64,000 nt of DNA from Fodinibius roseus (GCF_900129315.1 NZ_FQUS01000007.1:62001-126000); one strand, 5' to 3'. Counted from the stretch's first letter, positions 8,362 to 17,328 are shown. A program made the numbers and translations. Notes: a model not told the origin generated them from the letters alone.

Positions 8362-10065
8362 ATGAAACGCATTCTAACTGGTACTTTTCTATCGTTTTTT
8401 ATAGCAATAGCTGCTTTTCCACTGGCTGCCCAGGACCGGCAGGGCGGGGATGATGATGCGATGCTTCCGGAAATAGATCCGCAGGATATTGAAATTCGCA
8501 GCGAGTTTAATGCGCGTTTTCCCGGACTTCGGCGGCAGCCGATCCTTGGTTTTGAGCCGGCTTCACGGGTCTACAGGATAGATTCCGACCGCATGCCCTA
8601 TATTGAAAGCCGCGAAGAGGTCGTGGCCGACCTCCCCATAAGTGATATGGCCCGGCCTGATCCGCCTCCCTATGCCCGGTTGCACTATTCCCCGGATATT
8701 AACGCCTTCGGACGGGTGGGCGGCGGCAGCTATACCAGTCCCGAAGCCAACTTCTGGGGCGTAACGCGACTGAATGATAAGAGTTATATCGGAGGAGACC
8801 TGGATTTTTCGTCTTCGGAGGGACACCTGGACGGACAGGCGAGCAGCTTTCGGTTTTTGACAGCCAACGGAGAATTTGCCACAAAATTAGACGAACAGAC
8901 ACGCCTGGGATTCGATCTGGGTCTGCAGAACAGCTTTAATCATATGTATGGCGTGGAAACGTCCCTGGATATTCCCGACAGTCCGCGCAAAGAGCATGGC
9001 GGATTTGATATCGGGGCGAATCTCGAGCGGATGAAAAACGGCGTGGCAGGATGGCAGATGCAGGCTCATATGCGATATTATGATGCCCGCGTGCTGGCCG
9101 GCGATCTTTCCGGGGAGACGGACGAGGGGGTGTATAACGTTTCGCTGGCAAAAAGGTGGGCGGGAGCCAGCCCCATGGAAACCATTACCGCAAAACTGGG
9201 CGGACGGATGGGGGATTACAGCAATAGCATGGTGGCCGACCAGTGGATGACGGGCCAGGCGGGCGTTGAATACCAGCGGCTGTTTAACTATGAGTTGCAC
9301 GTGACTGTGGATGCCAGCATTTATTACGGATCCGACGCCTTTGAGGACAAGGTCTATTTCGGTCCCTCTGCAACCGTTGAACTGCCGCTTTTTGAAGGGG
9401 CCACCCTGATCGGGAATATCGGCGCCAGGCCCTACGTGCGTTCGGCGGAGCAGCTGCACACCACCAACCGGTTTTTGAATTCCGGCAATAACTTTCGGCA
9501 TACCTATAAAATGTACGGGTCGGGTGAGCTGAAACTGACCTATTCCGAAGTCGGCACGCTGTCGGGCGGCATCCGCTACGAGGATATCTCCAATCACCCC
9601 GTCTTTGAACGGAATGCAGTTGCCACAAACCCGGATCAGCTGCTGTTCTACGAGGTGCGATATGCCGATGCCACGAACGTCCGGCTGTATGCCGCGGCTA
9701 CCCACCAGGTGGTGCCTGAAAAATTTTGGCTGAGCGGGGAAGCGTATGCGCAGCTGCCGGAGCTGCGGGACGGGGGGCGTATCCCCTTCTCGGAAAAGCT
9801 GGGCTTGAATTCGGGATTCGGGTTGAAGCTGTTCGACGGGATGACGATCGAAGGCTGGGCCGATTACCGGGGCATTCGGGAAAACGACCAGGGACAGGAT
9901 ATGGAGGATTACCTGCTGGTGGGGGGACAGCTGGACGTATCGATCACCGACAAGATCGGGGTCTACGGGAAAGTCGTCAACCTCCTGGATCAGCAGTACC
10001 AGCAGTGGGAAGGATATGTAGAGCGTCCCCTGCAAATTTATGGCGGACTCACTTTTAAATTATAG
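8362..10065 (+). CDS. TonB-dependent-receptor-like outer-membrane beta-barrel protein without a plug
   Basis: 567 residues with a clear signal peptide (cleavage after ...FPLAAQ, near residue 24). An acidic, proline-containing region (about 25-105) precedes a long series of alternating amphipathic strands. The terminal LQIYGGLTFKL, ending near an aromatic residue, resembles a barrel insertion signal. NLLDQQYQQWEGYVERP near the end resembles the last strands of TonB-dependent receptors, but I see no plug domain or carboxypeptidase-like N-terminal domain. The location, 16 bp before the HU-like/SPOR/ExbBD/TonB genes, suggests an envelope role. The substrate is unknown; it may be structural rather than a transporter. 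Confidence 0.75.
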   Translation: MKRILTGTFLSFFIAIAAFPLAAQDRQGGDDDAMLPEIDPQDIEIRSEFNARFPGLRRQPILGFEPASRVYRIDSDRMPYIESREEVVADLPISDMARPDPPPYARLHYSPDINAFGRVGGGSYTSPEANFWGVTRLNDKSYIGGDLDFSSSEGHLDGQASSFRFLTANGEFATKLDEQTRLGFDLGLQNSFNHMYGVETSLDIPDSPRKEHGGFDIGANLERMKNGVAGWQMQAHMRYYDARVLAGDLSGETDEGVYNVSLAKRWAGASPMETITAKLGGRMGDYSNSMVADQWMTGQAGVEYQRLFNYELHVTVDASIYYGSDAFEDKVYFGPSATVELPLFEGATLIGNIGARPYVRSAEQLHTTNRFLNSGNNFRHTYKMYGSGELKLTYSEVGTLSGGIRYEDISNHPVFERNAVATNPDQLLFYEVRYADATNVRLYAAATHQVVPEKFWLSGEAYAQLPELRDGGRIPFSEKLGLNSGFGLKLFDGMTIEGWADYRGIRENDQGQDMEDYLLVGGQLDVSITDKIGVYGKVVNLLDQQYQQWEGYVERPLQIYGGLTFKL

Positions 10066-10081
10066 TTAGTGGACAAGCAGG

Positions 10082-10285
10082 ATGGATCAGGAGTTCTTGC
10101 AAGCATTTGTTGAAGTTGTGCGCGAGCAAATGGCTCAGAGAAATAGCGTGAGAATTGAAGGTGTGGGATCATTCCGCGTCGAGCACAGGAAACAGTTTCA
10201 AAAGCAGTACGACAATGGTCGTGTTGTGATGATGCCTCCCAAGGATACCATCAGCTTTACCCCTGAAAAGCAGCTCCAGTCATGA
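10082..10285 (+). CDS. Small HU-like DNA-binding domain protein
   Basis: 67 residues. The central VRIEGVGSFRVEHRKQF stretch, the basic arm KQYDNGRVVMMPPKD and the closing ISFTPEKQL follow the HU/IHF beta-arm pattern, but the usual first helix is shortened (HU is about 90 residues). It resembles the CCDC81-type prokaryotic HU domain better than a nucleoid HU. Its stop overlaps the next start by four bases (ATGA). The next gene carries a second HU-like domain, so the pair may originate from one two-domain protein or form a heteromer. Confidence 0.75.
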   Translation: MDQEFLQAFVEVVREQMAQRNSVRIEGVGSFRVEHRKQFQKQYDNGRVVMMPPKDTISFTPEKQLQS

Positions 10286-11445
10286 CAACGGTTAACCAAG
10301 AACAATTGATAAGATTACTTGCCGAACGGACGGGCATGGATGAGGAGCGTGTGGATCGGCAGATTGCGGAGCTGACGAATCATATTCGACAGGTCGAAAC
10401 CGGACGGGACCCCGTTCGGATAGAGGGATTTGGTACGTTTAGGACGGTTCAGGATCGATTGGAGTTTATCCCCTCGGAGGTCCTGTCTACAGAAATTAAT
10501 AATAAATACGCCGGCATGAAGCCGATTGAACTCATCGGCGCTTTTAAAGAGCCGGATGGCACAGACGTACCGGTGGCGGGCCGGCCGGATGAAGCGGAAG
10601 TACAGGAGTCTCTGGAGAAAGAGATTGAGGCCCCTGAATTAAACGGCAATGGCTCGGATTCCCCCGAAGAGGAAACCCCGGAAGCGGAGCCCGTACCGCC
10701 GGCTGAAGTATCGTCCGGGGCTCCCCCGGAGGAGAAGCCGGGAGACAGGGACCCGGGGGGCCGGAAGGAAGAAACACAGGACGAGGATGGGGTAGATTCT
10801 GCAGAACCGCCGGTATCGACCGCCCCTGCCGCCGTGAAGGCGGACAACGGTACGCAGGAGACAACCGAATCTCTTGATAACGATCCGCTGGGGAAAGCTA
10901 TTGTAATTCTCGCCGTTATTCTTACTTTATCTGTCGCCGGCTGGTTAGCTTATGATTTCGGCCTGTTTGGATCCGCTGGGGCCGGCAGCGACAGCTCTCC
11001 GGCTTCCTCCGGCATGCCTGCTGAGCAGCAGCGCATGGAGCAGGAAAATGCCGGATCGTCCGGTGAGCAGACCAGCGGAGAAGAGGTTGAAAATACCCAG
11101 CCTGCGGAACAGCCGCCGGAACCGCCCGGCGGGGAGGGCAATGAGACACCGGCTTCAACCGTTGAAACAGAGCCGTATGGGTTGTATGGCGAATTTAACG
11201 AGGATGTTGACACTGGCTTCTTTACCATTGTAGTACACTCTCTGCGCACGATGGAGCTGGCCGAAGAGAAAAAGCAGGGCCTGGTGGCAGAAGGTTTTCG
11301 CACCAGGATAAAGGAGACGGATGTCAGCGGAAGTACGTATTACCGGGTAGGCATCGGACAATTTTCCACTATCGGAGCGGCCCAGGAAGCGGTCCGGGAG
11401 CTGCCCGAACCTTATCAAAATAATAACTTTATTAATCGTTTTTAA
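10282..11445 (+). CDS. HU-like domain / transmembrane / SPOR domain protein
   Basis: 387 residues with an unusual layout. An N-terminal HU-like domain of the CCDC81 bacterial type (about 1-90, including VRIEGFGTFRT) faces the cytoplasm. A P/E-rich linker (about 95-200) leads to a single membrane helix near 206-226. A low-complexity periplasmic stretch precedes a SPOR domain (about 310-380, including YYRVGIGQFSTIGAAQEA). SPOR domains bind denuded septal peptidoglycan glycans; the HU-like half may bind DNA or protein. The combination is known in Bacteroidota but its function is not established. The gene is 31 bp before exbB, linking it to an energised envelope complex. Confidence 0.85.
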   Translation: MTTVNQEQLIRLLAERTGMDEERVDRQIAELTNHIRQVETGRDPVRIEGFGTFRTVQDRLEFIPSEVLSTEINNKYAGMKPIELIGAFKEPDGTDVPVAGRPDEAEVQESLEKEIEAPELNGNGSDSPEEETPEAEPVPPAEVSSGAPPEEKPGDRDPGGRKEETQDEDGVDSAEPPVSTAPAAVKADNGTQETTESLDNDPLGKAIVILAVILTLSVAGWLAYDFGLFGSAGAGSDSSPASSGMPAEQQRMEQENAGSSGEQTSGEEVENTQPAEQPPEPPGGEGNETPASTVETEPYGLYGEFNEDVDTGFFTIVVHSLRTMELAEEKKQGLVAEGFRTRIKETDVSGSTYYRVGIGQFSTIGAAQEAVRELPEPYQNNNFINRF

Positions 11446-11476
11446 CCATATAGTTGTAATATAGAGGATCAATTTT

Positions 11477-12229
11477 ATGCAAGCCTTACTTTTCTTTTGG
11501 ATACAGTCTCAACCAGACACCTCAGCCGCAGACACCTCATCAATAGCTGACAGCCTGAGCTTAGCCGCCCAGCAGGAGAACATGTCGATGCTGGAATTGC
11601 TTGCGGAGGGGGGCGTGCTGATGATTCCTCTGTTTCTGCTGTCAATCGTCGCCATTTTTGTGATTGCCGAACGGTGGCGGTCGCTCAACAACTCCCGCAT
11701 TGAAGTAGACGGCTTCCTGCGTACCGTTGAGGGGATGCTGAAGGACGGAGATCGCGAACGGGCCCTGACGTATTGTGATAGTATTGACAAGCCGCTGGCC
11801 CGCATTCTTAAAGCCGGTATTCGTCGCCTGGGTCGTTCTATCCGGGATATTGAAAGTGCCATCAGCAATGCCGGGAAAAAAGAGATTTTTCATCTCGAAA
11901 AGCGCATGAACTGGCTGGCAACGATTGCGGGTGTTGCCCCGCTGGTCGGGTTTACGGGGACGGTTACCGGAATGATCGAAGCCTTTATGGATATTCAGTC
12001 GCTGCAGGGGAATGTGAATCCCAGCGTGCTGGCGGGAGGAATCTGGGAAGCGCTGATCACCACTGCGACCGGTTTGATTGTGGGTATCATCGCCTACGGG
12101 TTTTATAATTTTCTACTTGGTAAAATAAATCGTACCGTTCATGAGTTAGAAAATGCATCGGCGGATTTTATCGATATGCTGCAGTCGCCATCCAGTAAAA
12201 AGAAACAAGAAGCACAGAAGGTACGGTAA
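11477..12229 (+). CDS. exbB: MotA/TolQ/ExbB family proton channel protein
   Basis: Inner-membrane channel subunit that, with the next gene product, uses the proton gradient to drive TonB- or TolA-type energy transfer. 250 residues with three membrane segments: about 40-65 (VLMIPLFLLSIVAIFVIAER), about 150-175 (ATIAGVAPLVGFTGTVTGM) and about 190-220. The GxxxxLGxxGTVxGM-like signature appears as APLVGFTGTVTGMIEAF. TolQ and ExbB are hard to separate by sequence; the neighbouring TonB-like gene favours ExbB, while SPOR and envelope neighbours allow a Tol-like role. Its stop overlaps the next ATG by one base. Confidence 0.93.
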   Translation: MQALLFFWIQSQPDTSAADTSSIADSLSLAAQQENMSMLELLAEGGVLMIPLFLLSIVAIFVIAERWRSLNNSRIEVDGFLRTVEGMLKDGDRERALTYCDSIDKPLARILKAGIRRLGRSIRDIESAISNAGKKEIFHLEKRMNWLATIAGVAPLVGFTGTVTGMIEAFMDIQSLQGNVNPSVLAGGIWEALITTATGLIVGIIAYGFYNFLLGKINRTVHELENASADFIDMLQSPSSKKKQEAQKVR

Positions 12230-12639
12230 TGGACTTTAGAGAAGATGAAAATAAAATGGAGCCGCTGACGCTGTTTTCACAGTCGTCACTGACAGATATC
12301 GTGTTGTTGCTGCTGATTTTCTTCCTGCTGACCTCTTCCTTTGTTACGAACTTCGGCATTAAAGTGAATATTCCGGAAGCGGAAACCGGCGCGCAGACCG
12401 ACTCACAATTCATTAATGTGGCCGTTACGAAAGAGGGAGAGTTCTTTGTAAACGGGGAGCTGACCGGGAAAGGCATGCTGGCCTCCGCACTGCAGGAAGC
12501 TAAAAATGAGAATCCGGAGGGCACCCTGGTACTGCGGGCCGACAAGGATGCTATTGTCGATAATGCGGTCCGTGTCATGAATGTCGCCAAAGCGTTGCAG
12601 TTAAATATTGTGATGGCTACGGAACAAAATTCACAATAA
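12229..12639 (+). CDS. exbD: ExbD/TolR family biopolymer transport protein
   Basis: 136 residues with one membrane helix (about 20-42, TDIVLLLLIFFLLTSSF) preceded by a short cytoplasmic tail. Asp23 in SLTDIV sits where the family keeps its proton-carrying aspartate. The periplasmic domain ends with VLRADKDAIVDNAVRVMNVA, the usual ExbD/TolR pattern. It overlaps exbB by one base and precedes tonB by 10 bp, so the three are surely one operon. Confidence 0.94.
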   Translation: MDFREDENKMEPLTLFSQSSLTDIVLLLLIFFLLTSSFVTNFGIKVNIPEAETGAQTDSQFINVAVTKEGEFFVNGELTGKGMLASALQEAKNENPEGTLVLRADKDAIVDNAVRVMNVAKALQLNIVMATEQNSQ

Positions 12640-12649
12640 CAGTCCTTAC

Positions 12650-13474
12650 ATGGAATTACCTACATTCCAAAAAGAAGAAGATCGTTTCGCCCTGATGGTT
12701 ACGGGTGGGGTGCATGTAGCGCTGGTGATCATATTTCTGTTATATTCCTTTACCATTCAAACCAAGGCCCGTCCCTCTTTTATCGAAGTCCAGTTCGGTG
12801 AGTTTCAGTCGGGCTCGCCGGCCGAGTTTGCCGAACAGCAAAATGAGGAGGTGGCCACGCGGCCTGACCCCTCGGAAACAGAACCGGAAAATCCGGATCC
12901 TGATACTCCGGATCCCGCCGAGGAGCAGCAGGAAACGACAGAAGAAACCGCCAAGCAGGTTGATCTGGCGGATCAGACCGAGGAGATAGAGGAGGAAGAA
13001 GTTCAAACTCCTGATACGGATGAGGTGGATCCCGAAAAAGAAACGGCGACGGAAGAGCAGCAGGAAGTGACGGTCCCGCCCCAGACGGAGCAGGATGAAG
13101 TCCGGCAGGAGGGGGCGGAAAGCAGCGGCGACCCGCAGGGAAGGACCGGCGATATTCAGTCGGACCAGGGCACGGGTAACGAGCAGGAGAAATCCGCTCC
13201 CTATGAATTGCGCTGGGAGGGAGACGTCGACCGTGCTCCCATGGTACAGCCGCTGCCCGAAAACCCCACGGATTTGGAAGCAACCCTGACCATCCGGTTT
13301 GAAGTAAAGCCGGACGGTACGATCGGACGTATTGTCCCGCTGAAGAAAATGAATCCCGAATTGGAGCGGGAAGTATTGCAAACCCTTCGAAGCTGGCGCT
13401 TTTCCCGCCTGCCCTCCGGCGTGCCCCAGCAGTCGCAGTGGGGAACCATCACCTTCCGGTTTGTACTCGAATAG
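12650..13474 (+). CDS. tonB: TonB family energy transducer
   Basis: 274 residues: one N-terminal membrane helix (about 20-38), a long low-complexity spacer rich in E, P, D, T and Q (about 50-175) able to span the periplasm, and a C-terminal TonB domain (about 190-274, with TIRFEVKPDGTIGRI, LRSWRFSRLP and TITFRFVLE). It would contact TonB-dependent receptors such as the SusC-like and barrel proteins in this window. The spacer is acidic rather than the usual PK/PE mix. A TolA-like assignment is possible, but the C-terminal domain pattern is TonB. Confidence 0.9.
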   Translation: MELPTFQKEEDRFALMVTGGVHVALVIIFLLYSFTIQTKARPSFIEVQFGEFQSGSPAEFAEQQNEEVATRPDPSETEPENPDPDTPDPAEEQQETTEETAKQVDLADQTEEIEEEEVQTPDTDEVDPEKETATEEQQEVTVPPQTEQDEVRQEGAESSGDPQGRTGDIQSDQGTGNEQEKSAPYELRWEGDVDRAPMVQPLPENPTDLEATLTIRFEVKPDGTIGRIVPLKKMNPELEREVLQTLRSWRFSRLPSGVPQQSQWGTITFRFVLE

Positions 13475-13818
13475 CTGACTGTTTCCTGAAAAAGGAGACC
13501 CGTTTATGCTCTTTTGGGAATCGAGCTTTGCGAGATTTTTCAACTCTACATGCCCCCCCGGTATCAATATTCAGAGAAACCAAAGTAAAACGTGGGATTA
13601 CATTTAAATTAAGATATCCAGCCCTATAGCCAACCTGTAGTACTATCAAATTTATTTTCTTCAGTTACTTTAATTTTATATGGTATGAATTAGTAACAAA
13701 ATATTTTTTGAATTGAATAGTTATGGCCCGAAACGTATGTGTATATATAGCAGATGACCATTAATTCTGCTCGACAACACAAGTTCATCTTGGGCGGCTT
13801 GCCAAGAATGTTCAGACT
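13475..13818. other. AT-rich intergenic region downstream of tonB
   Basis: About 340 bp with no supported gene. Base composition falls sharply after about 13580 and stays AT-rich through the next two genes. The frame of the downstream fragment opens after a TAA at 13762-13764, with no good start codon before 13819. Confidence 0.5.
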
Positions 13819-14223
13819 ATGCTGCAAAATGAGCAACCCATTGAGCTGAATATTGTGCCGGATAAATCGATGGTTATGGGGAAAAAAGAGACAGAACAGC
13901 TTGATGATGGAGGGCTATATTGGGAAGGAACACTTCAAAATCGAATAGGTGAGGTCAGGTTGGTAGCAGATAATGAAGGGGTAGTAGGATATCTTAAAGC
14001 ACCATCGGATTCTTTATTCTATAAGTTTCAGCCCATTGGGGATGGACTGCATGCCGTGATCCAAGTTGATCCAAGCAAAGCCATTCCTGATCATTCTTCA
14101 GATAATCCTTCTGGTCCTCCAGATTACGGGGATTGTTCCAGAGAGGCTATTTACTATGTTACGGCACAAAACCGGACCGGGGAGTCAAGCTATTTTCATA
14201 CAGAACGAGTTTGTATAGAATGA
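13819..14223 (+). pseudogene. Probable remnant of a secreted metalloprotease propeptide
   Basis: 134 residues with no signal peptide or membrane helix. The pattern W-x-G-T-L-x-N-x-x-G-E-V-R-L-V near residue 34, then GVVGYLKAPSDSLFYKFQPIGDG and LHAVIQVDPS, resembles the N-terminal propeptide of bacterial reprolysin-like zinc proteases. The protein stops at residue 134 and no HExxH catalytic domain follows. The reading frame also extends upstream of the ATG to the stop at 13762 with plausible protein-like sequence. I therefore read it as a decayed fragment of a larger gene; a small intact protein of unknown function remains possible. Confidence 0.45.
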
Positions 14224-14292
14224 ATGAAGCTGAACAATTAAATGCGTTAATTAATTATGCTTAGCATATGTAATAATAAGAACAAGCGAATC

Positions 14293-14880
14293 ATGGGATA
14301 TATTATTCAATTTGTAGTTCTGGTTGGATTACTTATGATTTCGACAAGCGGTCATGGTCAACCCCTCCAAGTTGAGGTTTCTGTAGCCGGACAGGGTATT
14401 GAGGGATCCCCATCTGTTTATGGAAAAGATTTGAGGATATATCCCGGCTTAACTGTGGCATACCAAGTGGCAGAGTACCACCGTATTGGGCTCACGTTGT
14501 CAGTTCTTTCAGGGAGCCTGTATGAATCCCGGAATCCGGGAGAAGAATCGGGGACCAATATTCAAATGACCACTTACCCGATTGGGTTACAATACCAGTA
14601 TCGTAGGTTACCGAATGCTTTGTTACAACCATACCTGAAGGCTTCGCTGCTTGTAATGCCGACAAAAGATGAGTGGGAGACAGACACTCCGGCCTCACAA
14701 GCAAGTTCTGTAAACGGGGGTGCCAACCTTGGGTTAGGGGTCGACTGGAAATTAACGCGTAAGTGGGGCATGTTCTCGACTATTAACTACCGGTTGGTTT
14801 TTGAGGATAAGAAGAGGCCACTGCAACATATTGATTTAGCCGGCTTTAATGCACAGCTGGGATTAAAGGTATATCTTTGA
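14293..14880 (+). CDS. Small outer-membrane beta-barrel protein, unknown function
   Basis: About 195 residues from the chosen start MGYIIQFV, which opens directly into a signal peptide ending near ...SGHGQ. The frame also runs from ATG 14257, adding 12 residues. The mature part alternates hydrophobic and polar residues in strands (LTVAYQVAEYHRIGLTLSVL, IGLQYQYRRL, QLGLKVYL at the end), typical of an eight-stranded porin-family or OMP_b-brl barrel. No enzyme motif is seen. It lies in the AT-rich islet with the protease-propeptide fragment and may share its foreign origin. Confidence 0.65.
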   Translation: MGYIIQFVVLVGLLMISTSGHGQPLQVEVSVAGQGIEGSPSVYGKDLRIYPGLTVAYQVAEYHRIGLTLSVLSGSLYESRNPGEESGTNIQMTTYPIGLQYQYRRLPNALLQPYLKASLLVMPTKDEWETDTPASQASSVNGGANLGLGVDWKLTRKWGMFSTINYRLVFEDKKRPLQHIDLAGFNAQLGLKVYL

Positions 14881-15251
14881 AGCAATTAAGTATCCCTGTA
14901 TTTTTTGTATAGCTAATCAAACTAAGTGGTTTCTTACACCCCTCGTTAGGGCTTTTTAGAAAACTAAAGTCTGACTGAACAAAGATCTATGAAAGCGGTT
15001 CATTTGGAGTTACAGCATCCGCCCATTGGCAGAAGGCAAGTTCTAAAGCTTTTTTTATTTAATAGACACTATTTGTCTCAATAGACCTCTTATAAATGGA
15101 CTCAAATCGTCTGACTCTCGGCACGATTTTACTCCTATGCTAAATGTCTTTTTTGCCCCTTTTTCCTCACTACAAGGGGTTGACCGTACTTACTTAGAAA
15201 GGACATCTAATTGGATGTAGATGTGCTTTCTCGGGGGAATGTTGTACCGAA
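14881..15251. other. Convergent intergenic region
   Basis: About 370 bp between convergent genes. I see no gene. It contains a strong hairpin near its right end (15196-15231) and a weaker short inverted repeat near 14938-14957. Confidence 0.5.
15196..15231 (-). terminator. Hairpin downstream of the oxidoreductase gene
   Basis: AGAAAGGACATCTA (15196-15209) pairs with TAGATGTGCTTTCT (15218-15231), 13 of 14 positions, with an eight-base loop. It begins about 20 bases past the minus-strand stop codon at 15252. There is no good T tract after it, so it could stabilise or process the 3' end rather than terminate. Confidence 0.45.
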
Positions 15252-16418
15252 TCATCCCGCAAGCGGGCGTATATATCCCTCTTCTTTATCGAAATTCAGA
15301 GGTACTTCCTGGCCGGTGTCGGCCGACTCATAGATCGCTTCCATAATAATCATGTCGCGCTTCCCCATCTCACCGAGCACGATGGTCTGGTCGTCTTCGA
15401 GGATACAGCGGGCGAAGTCATCCATTTGCAGCGCCTGCTGGTTGACCTGCGGAAAATCCATGGGGCCTTCGCTGGTGTCCCCCCGGATGCCGCTGTAGCT
15501 GTAAGCGGGACTGAGTTCCGCCCAGCCATCACTTGCTTCCAGGCGGAAGTTATTTCCGCGATCTTCGTAACTCGACTCGCCGTGCAGCACTACGTTATTG
15601 GGAAAATTCAGATCCCATCGAATCGTCCCTTCCACTTCCGGGAAATTATCGGGGTTTTGAGTTTCATCCCAGGCCATGACCGACACCGGCAGCTGTCCTA
15701 TCGTATAGAGACCCGCCTGGATCACATAGATACCCACATCCATCAGGGGTCCACCGCCCGCCATCTCCTTGTCAAGACGCCAGGCGTCGGGGTCGTTCAG
15801 GGGAAAACTGTGGGCGCCGCTCATCTGTTCTGCGGCCCCCAGTACCTCCTGGCGGCCCAGCCGCATCATCTCCTTATTATAGGGCTCGAAATGCAGCCGA
15901 TAGCCGATCGAAAGCTTGCGTCCGGCTTTCTGGCAGGCATCGATCATTTGCTGGCAGTCCCTGACCGAAGTGGCCATCGGTTTTTCGCAAATGACATGCT
16001 TGCCGGCCTCAGCGGCCCGGATGGAGTACTCGGCGTGCATGCTGTTGGGCAATACCACATAGATGATATCGATATCGTCATTGTCAGCTACCTGGTCGTA
16101 GGTCTCGTAGTTATAGATGTTGGATTCGGGAAGGTCGTATTTCCGGGCCCATTCTTTCTCCTTCCGCGGCGTGCCGGTTACGATGCCCGAGAGCTTGCAC
16201 AGTTTCGTCTCCTGCAGGGCCGGTGCCAGCTGTCCGGTTGCATATCTGCCGAGTCCGACCAGGGCCACCCCGAGTTTTTCGTTTTCGGGAAGTTCAGCCA
16301 GTCCCGCAGCCGCCAAAAAACGCTTTGTACTATCAATCATGGCAAGGCCCGGCAGCATAGCCACTGAACCGAGACCGAGTGAAAGATGGGAAAGAAAGTC
16401 ACGTCTTGAATAACTCAT
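15252..16418 (-). CDS. Gfo/Idh/MocA family oxidoreductase with Tat signal
   Basis: 388 residues. The N-terminus MSYSRRDFLSHLSLGLG is a twin-arginine signal, predicting export in folded form with its dinucleotide bound. A Rossmann fold follows (GVALVGLGRYATGQ near residue 50). The family EKP motif appears as VICEKPMATSV near residue 140, and GGGPLMDVGIYVIQ and the C-terminal alpha/beta domain match the family. Members oxidise or reduce sugars and related polyols; glucose-fructose oxidoreductase is the best-known exported member. The substrate is not predictable. It is divergent from the secreted orphan at 16.6 kb and has no sugar-transport neighbours. Confidence 0.88.
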   Translation of the reverse strand: MSYSRRDFLSHLSLGLGSVAMLPGLAMIDSTKRFLAAAGLAELPENEKLGVALVGLGRYATGQLAPALQETKLCKLSGIVTGTPRKEKEWARKYDLPESNIYNYETYDQVADNDDIDIIYVVLPNSMHAEYSIRAAEAGKHVICEKPMATSVRDCQQMIDACQKAGRKLSIGYRLHFEPYNKEMMRLGRQEVLGAAEQMSGAHSFPLNDPDAWRLDKEMAGGGPLMDVGIYVIQAGLYTIGQLPVSVMAWDETQNPDNFPEVEGTIRWDLNFPNNVVLHGESSYEDRGNNFRLEASDGWAELSPAYSYSGIRGDTSEGPMDFPQVNQQALQMDDFARCILEDDQTIVLGEMGKRDMIIMEAIYESADTGQEVPLNFDKEEGYIRPLAG

Positions 16419-16631
16419 AATTAACTCCTTGTTGTTGGTATAAAACAGTTGTTAATATCAGCAGCTTGTGTTTAATGGGGATGTAAGCTGTATTTGGCAC
16501 ATCTGATTTGTTTTTATACAGCTTTTATGACGCTGTCGGCGAATCCCTGCATTTCTAATACGAATAACATGATGAAAAACATGACGGAATTCGTATATTT
16601 TACTCAATTTCTATTTAAAAAGAAGATTCCC

Positions 16632-17279
16632 ATGGGATATCATAGTCAATGGTCATTGGTATCGGTAATAGTAGCGTTCATGCTCTTTAATGCTGTGGTG
16701 AGCACGGCAGTGGGACAGCAAACCCTGCCTGATTCCCGGCAGCAGATTTCAGCGGCTGTAAGCCCCGCACCCGGGAGTATGCAGGCCGGGGCGATGGTGC
16801 TGGGATATAACGCCGATACCACCCTGTCCACGCTGAGAGAGGGAACGAATAACTTGATTTGTATTGCGGACGACCCGCGGGACTCGCAGTTCCACGTGGC
16901 CTGTTATCACAAGGATCTCGACCCCTTTATGGAACGGGGACGTGCATTGAAGGCGAAGGGGATGTCGCGGAAAGAAGTGGACCTGATTCGACGTTCCGAG
17001 ATAAATTCCGGGCAACTGCCGATGCCTGAGAAGCCGATGGCCCTATATTCTTTATCGGGTCCGGCTGACGCTTTTAATTATGACGATGCCACAGCAGAAG
17101 AGGTTTCTCCCACCTACGTGGTCTATATTCCGTTTGCCACCGAAGCTTCGACCGGATTGGCTACAAAACCGGCCAGCAAAGGAGCTCCCTGGATTATGGA
17201 ACCGGGTACGCCCTGGGCGCATATCATGGTCACAACGGGCGAAACCATAGATAAACAGGTTGAGACTGAAAGCCCGTAA
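16632..17279 (+). CDS. Secreted protein of unknown function
   Basis: 215 residues from ATG 16632 (MGYHSQWSLVSV), chosen because it starts a signal peptide that ends near ...STAVGQ; the frame is open 46 codons further upstream without a plausible protein. The mature part has short repeated-looking phrases, a Cys pair (LICIADDP and HVACYHKD) that could form a disulfide, and ends PWAHIMVTTGETIDKQ. I do not recognise a family. It is 43-49 bp before proline dehydrogenase and may be cotranscribed with it. Confidence 0.6.
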   Translation: MGYHSQWSLVSVIVAFMLFNAVVSTAVGQQTLPDSRQQISAAVSPAPGSMQAGAMVLGYNADTTLSTLREGTNNLICIADDPRDSQFHVACYHKDLDPFMERGRALKAKGMSRKEVDLIRRSEINSGQLPMPEKPMALYSLSGPADAFNYDDATAEEVSPTYVVYIPFATEASTGLATKPASKGAPWIMEPGTPWAHIMVTTGETIDKQVETESP

Positions 17280-17328
17280 TTTGTTATTTTCATCGTTTTC
17301 AGGGGAAGGATAATTACAGAAAGTGCAC

